Shown: one piece after another, positions 25,732 to 34,632 of the stretch
Position numbering within the stretch: the first letter of the stretch is position 1
Layout of the letters: each line of letters starts with the position of its first letter
Origin: an uncultured Lachnospiraceae bacterium
Lineage (GTDB): Bacteria > Bacillota > Clostridia > Lachnospirales > Lachnospiraceae
Reading direction: 5' to 3'
Length of the DNA stretch: 64,000 nucleotides
NCBI GenBank assembly: GCA_947172705.1
Contig: CAMWCA010000004.1
Location: 36,271-100,270 of the forward strand
Notes under the pieces: model-generated
The model's database searches: none
Told to the model about the DNA's origin: nothing
The model's input: the letters and a program-made list of their open reading frames with translations, nothing else
Program-made: the position numbers and the translations under genes

Positions 25732-25803
25732 AAGATGAAAGCCACAAATTGGTATCTGAAAAGGATAGAAAGATGAAGCATCGACGAAAATGGCAGAAGA
25801 TTT

Positions 25804-26112
25804 TTGAAAAATGGTATTATTGAGATGATTTCTGGAAGCGCCGGAAAAGAATACCATACCTTTTACCAACTGGAGAAAAATTCGGGAATTGCATGGTCTT
25901 TAGAAGAAGTTTACGATATTCCCGAAAATTGGGGAGAAGGGGAAGGGATGCTGTATTACAGAAGCGTTTACCCCGAATCTAAGGATGAGGAGCTTACAGA
26001 GGAAGAGTATTTCGATGTGCTGAACCAGTATGGGGCAACTCCAATAGAATTGGAGTGGCATACCGTGGAAGGATTTTGGAATCCTGAAAATGCAGCAGAA
26101 TTAGGGAATTAA
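25804..26112 (+). CDS. Small acidic hypothetical protein
   Basis: 102 aa, rich in Glu and Tyr, with a possible start at ATG 25810 or the listed one. No signal peptide and no recognised domain. The sequence around SGSAGKEYHTFYQLEKNSG and EEYFDVLNQYGATPIELEWH looks like real protein rather than noise. The position between a relic and the LysM-LRR gene, 17 bp upstream of it, suggests it is the remaining end of a larger gene or a small partner. Confidence 0.4.
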   Translation: MKNGIIEMISGSAGKEYHTFYQLEKNSGIAWSLEEVYDIPENWGEGEGMLYYRSVYPESKDEELTEEEYFDVLNQYGATPIELEWHTVEGFWNPENAAELGN

Positions 26113-26129
26113 AATCATAGGGGGAGGAT

Positions 26130-27815
26130 ATGCGCAGAATAAAATGGGGGATGAAAGCTGTTATTTTTGTGGCGGCGTTATTATGTATTCCGATAAAGAG
26201 CCATGCATATTTCAGCAAAAACAGCGACTATATTCTAAAGTCAGAAAAGCCGGAAGGCAAAATGGCTGGAGATTACCTGGAGTTTGTCAGTGATGAAGTT
26301 TACAGGGTGGAGAGTGGAGATACCCTGTGGCAGATTGCAAAGTCTCATTGGGGGAGCGGTGCGCTGTATCAGCAGATCATGTTGGATAATCCTGATGTGA
26401 TCAAAGCACCGGAGTTGCTTATGCCCGGAACAGAGCTTAAGTTGAAAAGAAAACTGTATACCAGGGTTGGAGTTGAGAATTTTTCAGATCCTGACTTATC
26501 TGAGAAGGTGGTGTACATAGAGACAGAAGCGTTTAAAATGAAGAGTTTTTCTTCGCCCTACCGGATATTTTTAAGTATGCCATATTTAAGCGATTTACAA
26601 GATGCAGATCCTTATGCCAACTGGGAAGAATTTCAAAAGGAGGTTGCTGCATGTAGTAAGGAAATTTGTGGAGAGCGGGTATCCGACCTTACATTTGAGA
26701 GGTATCAGATAACTGGTTTTGGGTTTTTGTGCAGTTATAGCTTTAGTTTTGATGCAGGGGACAGAGAGTATATGATTATTGCATCTTTCTGTTATAATGA
26801 CACAACCAAAAGTGAAGCCTTTACTTTATATGATAAAGAATATTGCACGGAAAAGTGGCTGAAAGAAGTAAAGGGGAAAACTTTTTTTGAAGTTATTAGA
26901 TATTTGGAACCGAATATGTTTTGTATGAAGACACAAGATTATATAGGGTGGGAGGATTGGAATTATCCGCAGCTTAGAAATCCTTTTACAGACGCCATGG
27001 AGCATTTGTACACGGGACCGCTCGAACAAGCGGAGCATGATCCCGATGACGTGATTCTCAAGTGGAAAGAACCGGCATTTGAGAAGTTGGTGCGTGAGGA
27101 GCTTGCCAGCCTGTGGCAACTTACACCGGAAGAAAAGCAGGCATTTATGGAGCGGGACATGACGGCAGGCGATTTAAGCAAAATAGAAAAGCTGAAGATC
27201 TCCTATTATCCGGAAAACACGGATACAGAGGAACTTTTGTGCTTGCAGTTGAATGAACATACAAAAAATGCAGAGAGGGAAACGGAAATAACAATAGAGC
27301 GCTCAGAAATGCCAAAACTGTTGAACACATTAGAAGATTTGAAAAATTTTCCTGAACTGAAAGAGCTGGAAATCAGATTATATGATTCCGACATCACGGA
27401 TCTGTCCTGCATAGGGAAACTGACAAACCTGCAGATCCTTGACTGTAATATATGGTCGAAAGAAGTTCAGGTAGAAAATATAGATTTCCTTGGCAATTTG
27501 GTAAACCTGCGGACATTGTGCCTGGGAGGATGGGGATTGGGAGGAATGACATACTTTTTTAATGGCATCACAGATTTATCGGTACTTTCCAACTGCCCTC
27601 ATCTGGCTTATCTGACTTTACTTACAGGAAATGTGGAAAGCTATGATTTTCTGAAAAAGCTGCCGGAAATTTATTCTTTCAGACTGGATTCCGCAGGGGA
27701 TTGTATGAATGTAAAACCGGATGAGACGTTATTGCCTAACGCGTGTTTTATATCACTCTACGGTAAAAATGTACGCTTTGAAATTGGAGAAGGATATGGG
27801 AGGAGATACAACTGA
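26130..27815 (+). CDS. Secreted LysM-LRR protein
   Basis: 561 aa, SD GGGGGAGG. Signal peptide ends SHA-YF near residue 27. A LysM domain at about 56-110 begins YRVESGDTLWQIAK and ends LLMPGTELKLKRKLY, expected to bind peptidoglycan glycans. Residues 120-340 are an unrecognised domain. From about 395 LRRs appear: ELKELEIRLYDSDITDLSCI, LTNLQILDCNI, LVNLRTLCLGG, DLSVLSNCPHLAYLTLL. LysM plus internalin-like LRR in one short secreted protein would tether a binding surface to the wall. Next gene starts 20 bp before its stop. Confidence 0.8.
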   Translation: MRRIKWGMKAVIFVAALLCIPIKSHAYFSKNSDYILKSEKPEGKMAGDYLEFVSDEVYRVESGDTLWQIAKSHWGSGALYQQIMLDNPDVIKAPELLMPGTELKLKRKLYTRVGVENFSDPDLSEKVVYIETEAFKMKSFSSPYRIFLSMPYLSDLQDADPYANWEEFQKEVAACSKEICGERVSDLTFERYQITGFGFLCSYSFSFDAGDREYMIIASFCYNDTTKSEAFTLYDKEYCTEKWLKEVKGKTFFEVIRYLEPNMFCMKTQDYIGWEDWNYPQLRNPFTDAMEHLYTGPLEQAEHDPDDVILKWKEPAFEKLVREELASLWQLTPEEKQAFMERDMTAGDLSKIEKLKISYYPENTDTEELLCLQLNEHTKNAERETEITIERSEMPKLLNTLEDLKNFPELKELEIRLYDSDITDLSCIGKLTNLQILDCNIWSKEVQVENIDFLGNLVNLRTLCLGGWGLGGMTYFFNGITDLSVLSNCPHLAYLTLLTGNVESYDFLKKLPEIYSFRLDSAGDCMNVKPDETLLPNACFISLYGKNVRFEIGEGYGRRYN

Positions 27816-28962
27816 AACCAGCGTGAATGTGATGCATAAAAAATTATTAAAGGCGGTAGTTATTGGGTTATGCATCAGCATAGGAGTTATTATATTTTAT
27901 ATTTATAGTTATGCAGTTGAGGAAAGAAGATACAAAGAAAGTGTAATTAATTTTAACAAGGAATTGACAGAACCCTGTCTGTTATTATATGGACAATGGG
28001 AAGTGACAAAATACATGGGAGGAGGGATGCCTGGATTTTCAAGAGGCAATGAACCTGTGGAATTAGGTGCAGAAGAAAAAAAGAGATTTTCCATTTTCCC
28101 AGATCACGTGACAGTGGATGGAAAGACTGAATATGGAGAAATTTATTTTTTATGTAGAATGATTCCGCAAGAATGGGTATACAGTTTTATTTCACCTTGG
28201 AAGTTTATGGGGAATGCTGAAACAGAATTGAAAAGCGAAGGACAGGATTTTTATTTATTAGGGAATATTTTTTTAAGCAATAAGGAAGTTGAAGAGCTTT
28301 TACCTCCAATCATTTGCAATAACAGGATATTTATTATGGATACGGATACTATTATCGTGGCAACTATTGAAGGTTTTTATCAGATAGAGAGGGTTAAAAA
28401 TTCAGTATATTTTTTTCCATATCAAAACAAGTCAATTTTAAATACTGAAGGGGGATATTTAGACACGAAGTATCAATATGATTTGAAACTATATAGATTG
28501 GTATATGGTAAATGGAAAATTGTAAATTATATGGAAGATGAAAATGTATCAATGAAAAATAAAGAGGCAGATCAAATTGCTACGGAAATAGAATTCAATC
28601 CCGAATATCTCAAGATTGGGAAGAAGCAGGCAGACGGAGAGCTATACATTTTATGTAATTTAGTTCCTGAGGATCAGATAGAAAATTTTGTGGGAGAACA
28701 GCTATGTCCTGAAAATATAAAAAGAAGATTGAAAGAGCAGACGGCAGATTTTTATACAATTGCAAAGGTTCTGACAAAGCAAAATAATGAAAAAATGGAA
28801 GAGCTGAAACAACAGATACCGGGGGAAGGAAAAGAGATATATGTTATAGACAGCGATACTTTGGTAATGCGTGGTAATAATGGGTATTTTCTTCTGGAAA
28901 GAATAGGGTATATAGACGGTGTAAATGAAGAGGAATTGGTGGAATATATGGGAGAAATATAA
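27796..28962 (+). CDS. Membrane-anchored two-repeat protein
   Basis: 388 aa from ATG 27796 (SD GGAGAAGG, overlapping the LysM-LRR gene end); ATG 27832 is an alternative. TM helix LKAVVIGLCISIGVIIFYIY, then two homologous halves of about 170 residues: LLYGQWEVTKYM...YGEIYFLCRMIPQEWVYSF and LVYGKWKIVNYM...GELYILCNLVPEDQIENF. Each ends IFIMDTDTIIV...GFYQIERV / IYVIDSDTLVM...GYFLLERI. The same scheme is seen in the 18612 protein. Beta-rich, perhaps barrel-like; function unknown. Confidence 0.6.
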   Translation: MGGDTTETSVNVMHKKLLKAVVIGLCISIGVIIFYIYSYAVEERRYKESVINFNKELTEPCLLLYGQWEVTKYMGGGMPGFSRGNEPVELGAEEKKRFSIFPDHVTVDGKTEYGEIYFLCRMIPQEWVYSFISPWKFMGNAETELKSEGQDFYLLGNIFLSNKEVEELLPPIICNNRIFIMDTDTIIVATIEGFYQIERVKNSVYFFPYQNKSILNTEGGYLDTKYQYDLKLYRLVYGKWKIVNYMEDENVSMKNKEADQIATEIEFNPEYLKIGKKQADGELYILCNLVPEDQIENFVGEQLCPENIKRRLKEQTADFYTIAKVLTKQNNEKMEELKQQIPGEGKEIYVIDSDTLVMRGNNGYFLLERIGYIDGVNEEELVEYMGEI

Positions 28963-29017
28963 TCAGAGGGAATGTAATAATAATACAAAAACTACGCTGA
29001 TAGAAAAGAGGGCAGGA

Positions 29018-29977
29018 ATGAGGGGGAAAAGATGGAAGAAAAGCATATGCGTGATTGTTGCCGCATGGATTTTGTTTTTAAATTTTACATATGTACAAGC
29101 CAGAGAAAATGAGGCGGCAGGGGAAAGTCTTTTTATTGATTTTCAGGAAATGGATTATTATATGTTTTTTGAAACGGACGTGGGCTATGGAGTCAGCGGC
29201 AATTATTGCAGGTATGGGATTTATGGAAATATAACTTTAACGCCTCAGGCAGGAGAAGAACTATATTTTATGCTAAATGAAAAAGTGCTTGGAGAAAAAT
29301 TGGCGCTTTATACACATGAGGAGTGGCATGATCATACAGAGGAGTTTATTCGAAACATTTCGCCTGACTTAAATTGGATTATATCAAGACAATATGTAGA
29401 ACGGTTTGGAAAATATACAGACACTTTGTATTATAAAAACCAAAAACTGGATGAGAAAAAAGGTCATGACAGAGACGAGATTACTGTTTGGGAATGGAAT
29501 AAAGAAAAAGATAAACAGTCCTATGAATTAATGAAGGAAGAAAAAATCAGTGAATGTGAAAAGGTGATTATGGATATATGGGGATGGGGGCATTACATTA
29601 CTGGTTTTGCGCGGGAAGTAAGCTGCATGGATGAATATGGAGAACTGTTAGCTGTCTCTGATCCGGATAATCAAAGCATAAGGATATATGATACAGAAGG
29701 GTGGACATTGCTACATAAAATTACGATGGAAGAATTAAATGAGGATTTTCCTATTGAAATTTCACAAATAGAAGGAAACAGGGAAAGCGGATGGCTGTTG
29801 TTTTCTGATGGAGATAATGCCTATCGTATGGAGTACCCTGATGGAAAACCGGAGAAAACAGGAGAATTTATGTATGCTGTAACAATTTCACCAGATGGAA
29901 AATATCGAGCATATTGTACAGCTAACTGGGTATTGGAAGATGCATGTGGATTCAGAAGGATAAATTGCAACAGGTGA
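29018..29977 (+). pseudogene. Beta-propeller-like exported protein, C-terminus lost by internal deletion
   Basis: 319 codons from ATG 29018 (SD AGGGCAGGA); signal peptide ICVIVAAWILFLNFTYVQA. Paralogue of the 24640 protein, with blades ISPDLNWIISRQ, YGELLAVSDPDNQSIRIYDT and ISPDGKYRAYC. From 29439 to 29953 the DNA matches 33751-34254 with few changes. At GAAGATGC the sequence then jumps to what corresponds to 34427 in the other copy: 172 bp between two GAAGATGC direct repeats are missing here, which shifts the frame and ends the protein as CGFRRINCNR. A truncated product could still be made. Confidence 0.7.
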
Positions 29978-30048
29978 TTGAGGAAACTTTCTAAAGGCTA
30001 AAGACAGGGGACAATTGTATTTATCAAAAATAAAGGTGGGGAGCAAAA

Positions 30049-30828
30049 TTGAACAAGAAAAAATGGATTAAAGAAATTATAGGTGAAATGGTAGAGACGC
30101 GCGGTTTTGATTATAAAGGGCATGAAGTAGACGGCTTTTTGGAAGGGTATTCTTTTGAACGGAAAGAAGGAGATCTAAGACAATATATTAGTATTACTAT
30201 TAGAGATGGCATGAGAATGATGTTAAATACAAATGCTTATAGGCAGGAATGGGTTTCACTAACAGAACTGACTAAGCCGAAGTTTGATTTTGACCTGGGA
30301 GGGTTCATAGATTATAGAAACGAGGAAGAATTTAAAGAAATTTTGTACTATTTTCGGGACGTTTTGGTTGAAAAGGGGTTTGATGTTCTGGAAGAAAAAA
30401 GCAAGCCCACAACTGAAGTGAGACCAAAGAAAGAAACTTATTGGAAATTGTATACAGAACATGAAAAATTGAATAAAGAGTATTGTGCGAAATACGGGTT
30501 AGATGAAACAGGCTCCGTTAGAAAATTGATGAAAAAAATCAGCGATATTATATTGAAAACAAGAAAACAGAAGTTTTTAGAGGTGGAAGAGATGCTGGTA
30601 GGGCTTGCCGCGGTATATGGAAGCCGATTGATTACAAAGAGAGAAGGAGAATGGGAATGGGATGAAGTGCATTGTTCCTGTATCATATGTGATATGTGGT
30701 GTGATAGATATAAAGGCGGGAGCGCTAACCCTTTAGTGGAAATGATTGATTATTGGGAGAATGGGAAAGAAGATATAGATAGGCTGTTACAGGATTTCAA
30801 ACAGTTTTGGAATGAAGAAATTTTCTAA
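30049..30828 (+). CDS. Cytosolic hypothetical protein, family B (copy 1)
   Basis: 259 aa, starting TTG with SD AAGGTGGGGAGC; no signal peptide. Begins KKKWIKEIIGEMVETRGFDY, with a conserved centre TEVRPKKETYWKLYTEHEKL and a C-terminal EVEEMLVGLAAVYG...DEVHCSCIICDMW, ending in an IDYWENGKED.DRLL helix. The 30867 product is a clear paralogue, and the 544-aa protein at 35430 contains two more copies of the same domain. No known family recognised. Cytosolic members alternate with exported ones in the array, as expected if some partners stay inside. Confidence 0.6.
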   Translation: MNKKKWIKEIIGEMVETRGFDYKGHEVDGFLEGYSFERKEGDLRQYISITIRDGMRMMLNTNAYRQEWVSLTELTKPKFDFDLGGFIDYRNEEEFKEILYYFRDVLVEKGFDVLEEKSKPTTEVRPKKETYWKLYTEHEKLNKEYCAKYGLDETGSVRKLMKKISDIILKTRKQKFLEVEEMLVGLAAVYGSRLITKREGEWEWDEVHCSCIICDMWCDRYKGGSANPLVEMIDYWENGKEDIDRLLQDFKQFWNEEIF

Positions 30829-30866
30829 TTAAAAAGTATTTGAGATCTTTGCAATGGAGGTATTGA

Positions 30867-31619
30867 ATGGATAAGACAAAATGGATACAGCAGATTATAG
30901 GGGATATGGTGAAAGACCATGGATTTGAGTTTGAAAAACATATTGGGAATATCCATGCGGAAGAATATGTTTACAGACGAGAAAAAGGAGAGGTATGCCA
31001 GTTCATTATTATAGATGTGTCGGAAATGGGTCTGCGCCTGGAATTAGGCACTGATGCGTATGGATGGGAAGACTATTGGTTTATGGCAACGGGTATGATC
31101 GAATGCCCATTTATGATCGAAGAAGGGGATTTCATACAGTTTGAGACGGAGGAAGAGCTTAAGAAAATTTTGCATCATTTCCGAAAAGTACTGCTGGAAA
31201 AAGGCTTTGAACATTTGGAAGAGATGAGTATACCAGTTACAGAGGTAAGACCGAAGAAGTGGACTTACCGAAAGTTATATACAGAGCATGAAAAGTTAAG
31301 CAGGGAGTACCGAAAAAAATGTGGTCTGGAGGAGACGGCATCTTCCAGGGATCTGGTTCAGAAGATCAGCGATATTATTTTGGCAACCACAGACCAGGAG
31401 TTTTCAGAGGTGGAAGAAATGCTGGTGGGGCTTGCAGCTGTATATGGTGATGAGATTTTGAAAAAATGCGGAGGCGGATATGATTGGATAGAAGGCTGTA
31501 GTATGTGTGTTTTATGGACAGAGAAGTGCTCCTTTACCCCATTAGATGATATGATAAATTATTGGGAAGATAAGAGAGAAGATGTAAATCGGCTTTTGAG
31601 AGGATGGGTTATAAATTAG
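30867..31619 (+). CDS. Cytosolic hypothetical protein, family B (copy 2)
   Basis: 250 aa, ATG with SD ATGGAGG, 38 bp after the previous gene. Aligns with the 30049 product over its full length (WIQQIIGDMVKDHGFEF, TEVRPKKWTYRKLYTEHEKL, EVEEMLVGLAAVYGDEI, MINYWEDKREDVNRLL). The sequences are clearly diverged, so the duplication is old compared with the near-identical copies elsewhere in the array. The gap 31620-31832 holds promoter copy 5 and a leader ORF. Confidence 0.6.
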   Translation: MDKTKWIQQIIGDMVKDHGFEFEKHIGNIHAEEYVYRREKGEVCQFIIIDVSEMGLRLELGTDAYGWEDYWFMATGMIECPFMIEEGDFIQFETEEELKKILHHFRKVLLEKGFEHLEEMSIPVTEVRPKKWTYRKLYTEHEKLSREYRKKCGLEETASSRDLVQKISDIILATTDQEFSEVEEMLVGLAAVYGDEILKKCGGGYDWIEGCSMCVLWTEKCSFTPLDDMINYWEDKREDVNRLLRGWVIN

Positions 31620-31699
31620 GGATTTAATAATATACCTGGTATGGCAATGTTTTTGATACGACAAAATTTCAGGAGAAATTATGATAATAGTGACTACTA

Positions 31700-31732
31700 T
31701 GTTACAAAAACGGTGCAAAGATGATGTATAAT
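31700..31732 (+). promoter_or_regulatory. Array promoter element, copy 5 (variant half-sites)
   Basis: TGTTACAA at 31700-31707 and CGGTGCAA at 31711-31718, TATAAT at 31727-31732: the same 11-bp and 16-bp spacings as the canonical copies although the half-sites differ. A second TATAAT lies 10 bp further (31737-31742). Confidence 0.65.
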
Positions 31733-31765
31733 GGTCTATAATGAAAATAGGATGAAGGAAAGGAG

Positions 31766-31912
31766 ATGATTCCAATGCAGATAATATCTTGTTGTTCGTG
31801 GCTAATTTTATTCATGAAAAAGGAGGAAACAGATGAAGAAAAAAATTTTATCCATGATCACATGTATTGTCGCAATGGTAATATTAACGTCTCCGATGTC
31901 TGTGTTTGCTGA
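31766..31912 (+). other. Leader ORF overlapping the 31833 gene
   Basis: A 48-codon frame from ATG 31766 (or ATG 31775, which has SD AAGGAG) begins MIPMQIISCCSWLILFI and reads through the start of the 31833 gene in another frame. The same frame is kept in the duplicate at 37142. It contains the SD of the downstream gene, so its translation could couple or mask that start. Coding value is uncertain. Confidence 0.3.
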
Positions 31913-32315
31913 AGAAGGGCGATATGATGCAGAATACGCAGCAGTAGGTTTGGGCGTATATGCAGATATGGGAGTTTATGCTCCGGGAACATATATTATT
32001 TCCTCATCGGATTTGCCCGATGCAGGAAGCAACATACTTGACGGACTGAGTCTTATGTGCAGTATTCCAATTATCGGAGATAAAATTCCCGGTTGTCAGT
32101 ATGTAGACTGGGGTGAAAAGCTTTTGGCGGTAATGCCAGATGTCAGGTACAGTGTAAGGCTTACGGATGCAGAAACCGGCGATTTTGTTTGGGAAGGCGA
32201 GTTGACAAGTGGGCAGGATGACTTGTATCTTGGCGATGATCATTCAAGCTATAAGGTTGAAATGAAACCTACATCTGGAATAATTCATTTTGTGTATCTG
32301 GCAAGAAAAGATTAA
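31833..32315 (+). CDS. Secreted small protein, family U1 (copy 1)
   Basis: 160 aa, ATG with SD AAGGAGG. Signal peptide MKKKILSMITCIVAMVI..., cleavage after SVFA. The mature part of about 133 residues is nearly identical to the 37209 product (DAEYAAVGLGVYADMGVYAP, YSVRLTDAETGDFVWEGELT), probably a small beta-sandwich. No known domain. First gene after promoter copy 5. Most differences from the copy lie in the signal peptide, and the mature residues seem conserved although third-codon positions differ in places, which hints at purifying selection. Confidence 0.7.
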   Translation: MKKKILSMITCIVAMVILTSPMSVFAEEGRYDAEYAAVGLGVYADMGVYAPGTYIISSSDLPDAGSNILDGLSLMCSIPIIGDKIPGCQYVDWGEKLLAVMPDVRYSVRLTDAETGDFVWEGELTSGQDDLYLGDDHSSYKVEMKPTSGIIHFVYLARKD

Positions 32316-32389
32316 TACTGCGCCCCGGAGTACAGGCATATTTTTATACCAGAGAGATTGATTTAAGCAGCATGAAAATAAGAAAGGAA

Positions 32390-32446
32390 AACACAGGGGC
32401 GTGACCATTGCACTGGTAATGTAGATTGGTTATCCTCTGTGTTTTT
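32390..32446 (+). terminator. Terminator after the 31833 gene
   Basis: AACACAGGGG (about 32390-32398) pairs with CCTCTGTGTT (32434-32442), followed by TTTT, with an inner CATT/AATG hairpin. The equivalent at 37766-37824 keeps the structure. Confidence 0.55.
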
Positions 32447-32494
32447 CCGATCAGGGTGTCTTCATGGAATATTTTTCATTAACTTGAATTAGTT

Positions 32495-32734
32495 TTGTTG
32501 GATGATGGTTTGGTAAGAGCCAGATGGAATACCATGTTTGAGGATTATTATCAATATGCAGCAGGTTGGGATAAGAGCGGAGAATACTATTTTTATGTGG
32601 AAATATTCCCCAGAATAGGAAGCAATAATATCAGAGTTAAAGTCTATAACTTAAGAACAGAGAAGAGCAGATGTGTTTATTTAGAATTCAAATCCCATGG
32701 AAGTTTTGAATTTGTCAGGAATGCAGGCACATAG
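32495..32734 (+). pseudogene. C-terminal remnant of the 37932-type propeller gene
   Basis: 79 codons aligning with the last part of the 355-codon gene at 37872-38939 (GWDKSGEYYFYVE.FPRI, IRVKVYNLRT.KSRCVY, SFEFVRNAG). The sequence corresponding to about 37888-38717 (roughly 830 bp) is missing here, joining the upstream untranslated region to the 3' end. Flanking genes are conserved on both sides, so this is a deletion within copy 1 of the duplicated module. Confidence 0.75.
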
Positions 32735-32753
32735 GAGAATAATCAGGAACAAA

Positions 32754-33248
32754 ATGAAAACCCAAAATGTTTTACAAAAGCACAATAATTTATCAAATCG
32801 AATTCGCAAAAAACCATTTGTAGGCGCATTAGTGGTCGTGGTCGGCTTATTTCTCTTTTGGTGGATATGGGGCAATTATGACATGAATTACTGGAAAAAT
32901 ATTGGAGACAGCTACAATGCAGTTTTGCAAAAATTTGGCGAACCAATAAAAGTTGAGATCGATACAACGTGCTTTAAAGCTTACTTTGAGAATATGAATG
33001 TTGTTTGCTATGATAATGGAAGTACATATTTGGCAGAGATAACAGATCCGGATATTAGATTTGGAATTCTAAAGATCGGAGTGGGAACCCCCAAAAGGGT
33101 TGTTGAGGGAATATATCATTTTAAAAGGAAATTTATAGATCTTGATGAAAATGAATTTGGGGTTAATGATGGAGTTGTCTCCATTACATTTGAATATGAT
33201 GAAAATGATTGCGTCAAAAAAATGTATTTATGCAATTGGTACTGGTAA
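32754..33248 (+). CDS. Single-pass membrane protein, family U2 (copy 1)
   Basis: 164 aa from ATG 32754 (SD TCAGGAAC). Basic N-terminus (RIRKKP), TM helix FVGALVVVVGLFLFWWIW, then an extracytoplasmic domain beginning NYWKNIGDSYNAVLQKFGEP and ending in a strand-rich region. It matches the pattern of small membrane proteins of the VELGMT...I..ILG.P type (signal-like repeats in BamE/OmlA-like folds), but this is only a pattern impression. The protein is identical to the copy at 38959, and the DNA appears the same over almost the whole gene, so the duplication or conversion is recent. Confidence 0.65.
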   Translation: MKTQNVLQKHNNLSNRIRKKPFVGALVVVVGLFLFWWIWGNYDMNYWKNIGDSYNAVLQKFGEPIKVEIDTTCFKAYFENMNVVCYDNGSTYLAEITDPDIRFGILKIGVGTPKRVVEGIYHFKRKFIDLDENEFGVNDGVVSITFEYDENDCVKKMYLCNWYW

Positions 33249-33302
33249 TTTATGAAAGCTTATTTTTGGGATTTTATCGGGGGTCAAAAATAAGGAGATC
33301 TG

Positions 33303-33710
33303 ATGAAGAAGAACATTATTTTGCTTATAATCTGTATTTTGTCCATCAGGTTTGGTTTCATGCTGATGGATGCTTATGAGTATAGACAGGAAAGAGAAGT
33401 AAGGATTCATGAGGTGGAACAGTTCTTCGCTGAAAATGGGCGTGAGATAACCGTTAAGGGCGCATATATGGGAGGAAGAGAATCAGGCGGTCCTTTTTTA
33501 TATGGGTGGTACTGGCTGGTTTTTGACATTGGCGTTGAGGAAATTCTCCTATACTATTATGAGAACGAAGGGGAAGTACAGGGATATCTAAAAGATTTGG
33601 ACGATATAAGAAGATCGCAATGCCATCTTTCTTCCCATTTTGTCTTTTGGTATTATGGTGAAACTGAGGATATAATTGAAATCATTGACTGCTTTTGTGA
33701 GGAATACTAA
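33303..33710 (+). CDS. Membrane-anchored small protein, family U3 (copy 1)
   Basis: 135 aa, ATG with SD AAGGAG. N-terminal TM/signal (NIILLIICILSIRFGFMLM), then a small domain with EVEQFFAENG.EITVKGAYMGGRE, LYGWYWLVFDIGVEEILLYYY and a C-terminal SSHFVFWYYGET. About eight residues differ from the copy at 39508. Follows the U2 gene by 54 bp and ends the duplicated unit; identity to the second copy stops at 33739. Confidence 0.65.
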   Translation: MKKNIILLIICILSIRFGFMLMDAYEYRQEREVRIHEVEQFFAENGREITVKGAYMGGRESGGPFLYGWYWLVFDIGVEEILLYYYENEGEVQGYLKDLDDIRRSQCHLSSHFVFWYYGETEDIIEIIDCFCEEY

Positions 33711-33749
33711 ATACTGCCGGAAGTGATATAAGTAATTGTATGAAAAAAA

Positions 33750-34486
33750 ACCAGAAACTGGATGAGAAAAAAGGTCATGACAGAGATGAGATTACTGTTT
33801 GGGAATGGAATAAAGAAAAAGATAAACAGTCCTATGAATTAATGAAGGAAGAAAAAATCAGTGAATGTGAAAAGGTGATTATGGATATATGGGGATGGGG
33901 GCATTACATTACTGGTTTTGCGCGGGAAGTAAGCTGCATGGATGAATATGGAGAACTGTTAGCTGTCTCTGATCCGGATAATCAAAGCATAAGGATATAT
34001 GATACAGAAGGGTGGACATTGCTACATAAAATTACGATGGAAGAATTAAATGAGGATTTTCCTATTGAAATTTCACAAATAGAAGGAAACAGGGAAAGCG
34101 GATGGCTGTTGTTTTCTGATGGAGATAATGCCTATCGTATGGAGTACCCTGATGGAAAACCGGAGAAAACAGGAGAATTTATGTATGCTGTAACAATTTC
34201 ACCAGATGGAAAATATCGAGCATATTGTACAGCTAACTGGGTATTGGAAGATGCGTGGATGACTATGCCATATGAAAAGAGAGATAGCTCTGAAGCCGAG
34301 TTCTATCGCAGATGGGATAGGGTACCTTCAGGCTGGTATGTGGAGGAATTGGAGACCGGAAATAAGACCTATATTCCGGTGGAAACGTGGAAGCAGGATG
34401 GCAGAAGACTTAATGGGGGAAGATGCGTGTGGATTCAGAAGGATAAATTGCAACAAACGCTTATGAACAGAGATGAATTTCGGTAG
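33750..34486 (+). pseudogene. N-truncated copy of the 29018 propeller gene, C-terminus intact
   Basis: From 33751 the DNA matches 29439 onward almost exactly; the signal peptide and first blades are absent and replaced by the tail of the U3 gene region. An ATG at 33740 gives a 248-codon cytosolic frame without an SD or signal. It retains the true C-terminus (PSGWYVEELETGNKTYIPVE...RCVWIQKDKLQQ), missing from the 29018 copy because of its 172-bp deletion. The two copies are therefore complementary halves. Confidence 0.75.
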
Positions 34487-34516
34487 TGGATTGATAGTAT
34501 ATAGAATCCGAATTCT

Positions 34517-34550
34517 GGGCAGTTTTGAATTTGTCAAAAACGCAGGCGTA
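34517..34550 (+). pseudogene. Short relic of the propeller gene C-terminus
   Basis: AGTTTTGAATTTGTCA..AACGCAGGCG matches 38907-38937 (SFEFVRNAG) with a few changes. A third trace of the 37932-type gene, lying just upstream of the 34633 gene. Confidence 0.55.
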
Positions 34551-34632
34551 CAGGAAATATTGTATATAATTCAGGGAGTTATGCAGGGAAATCGCTGATA
34601 GAGAAAAGAGTGGAAATGTGGAGAGACTGTGT

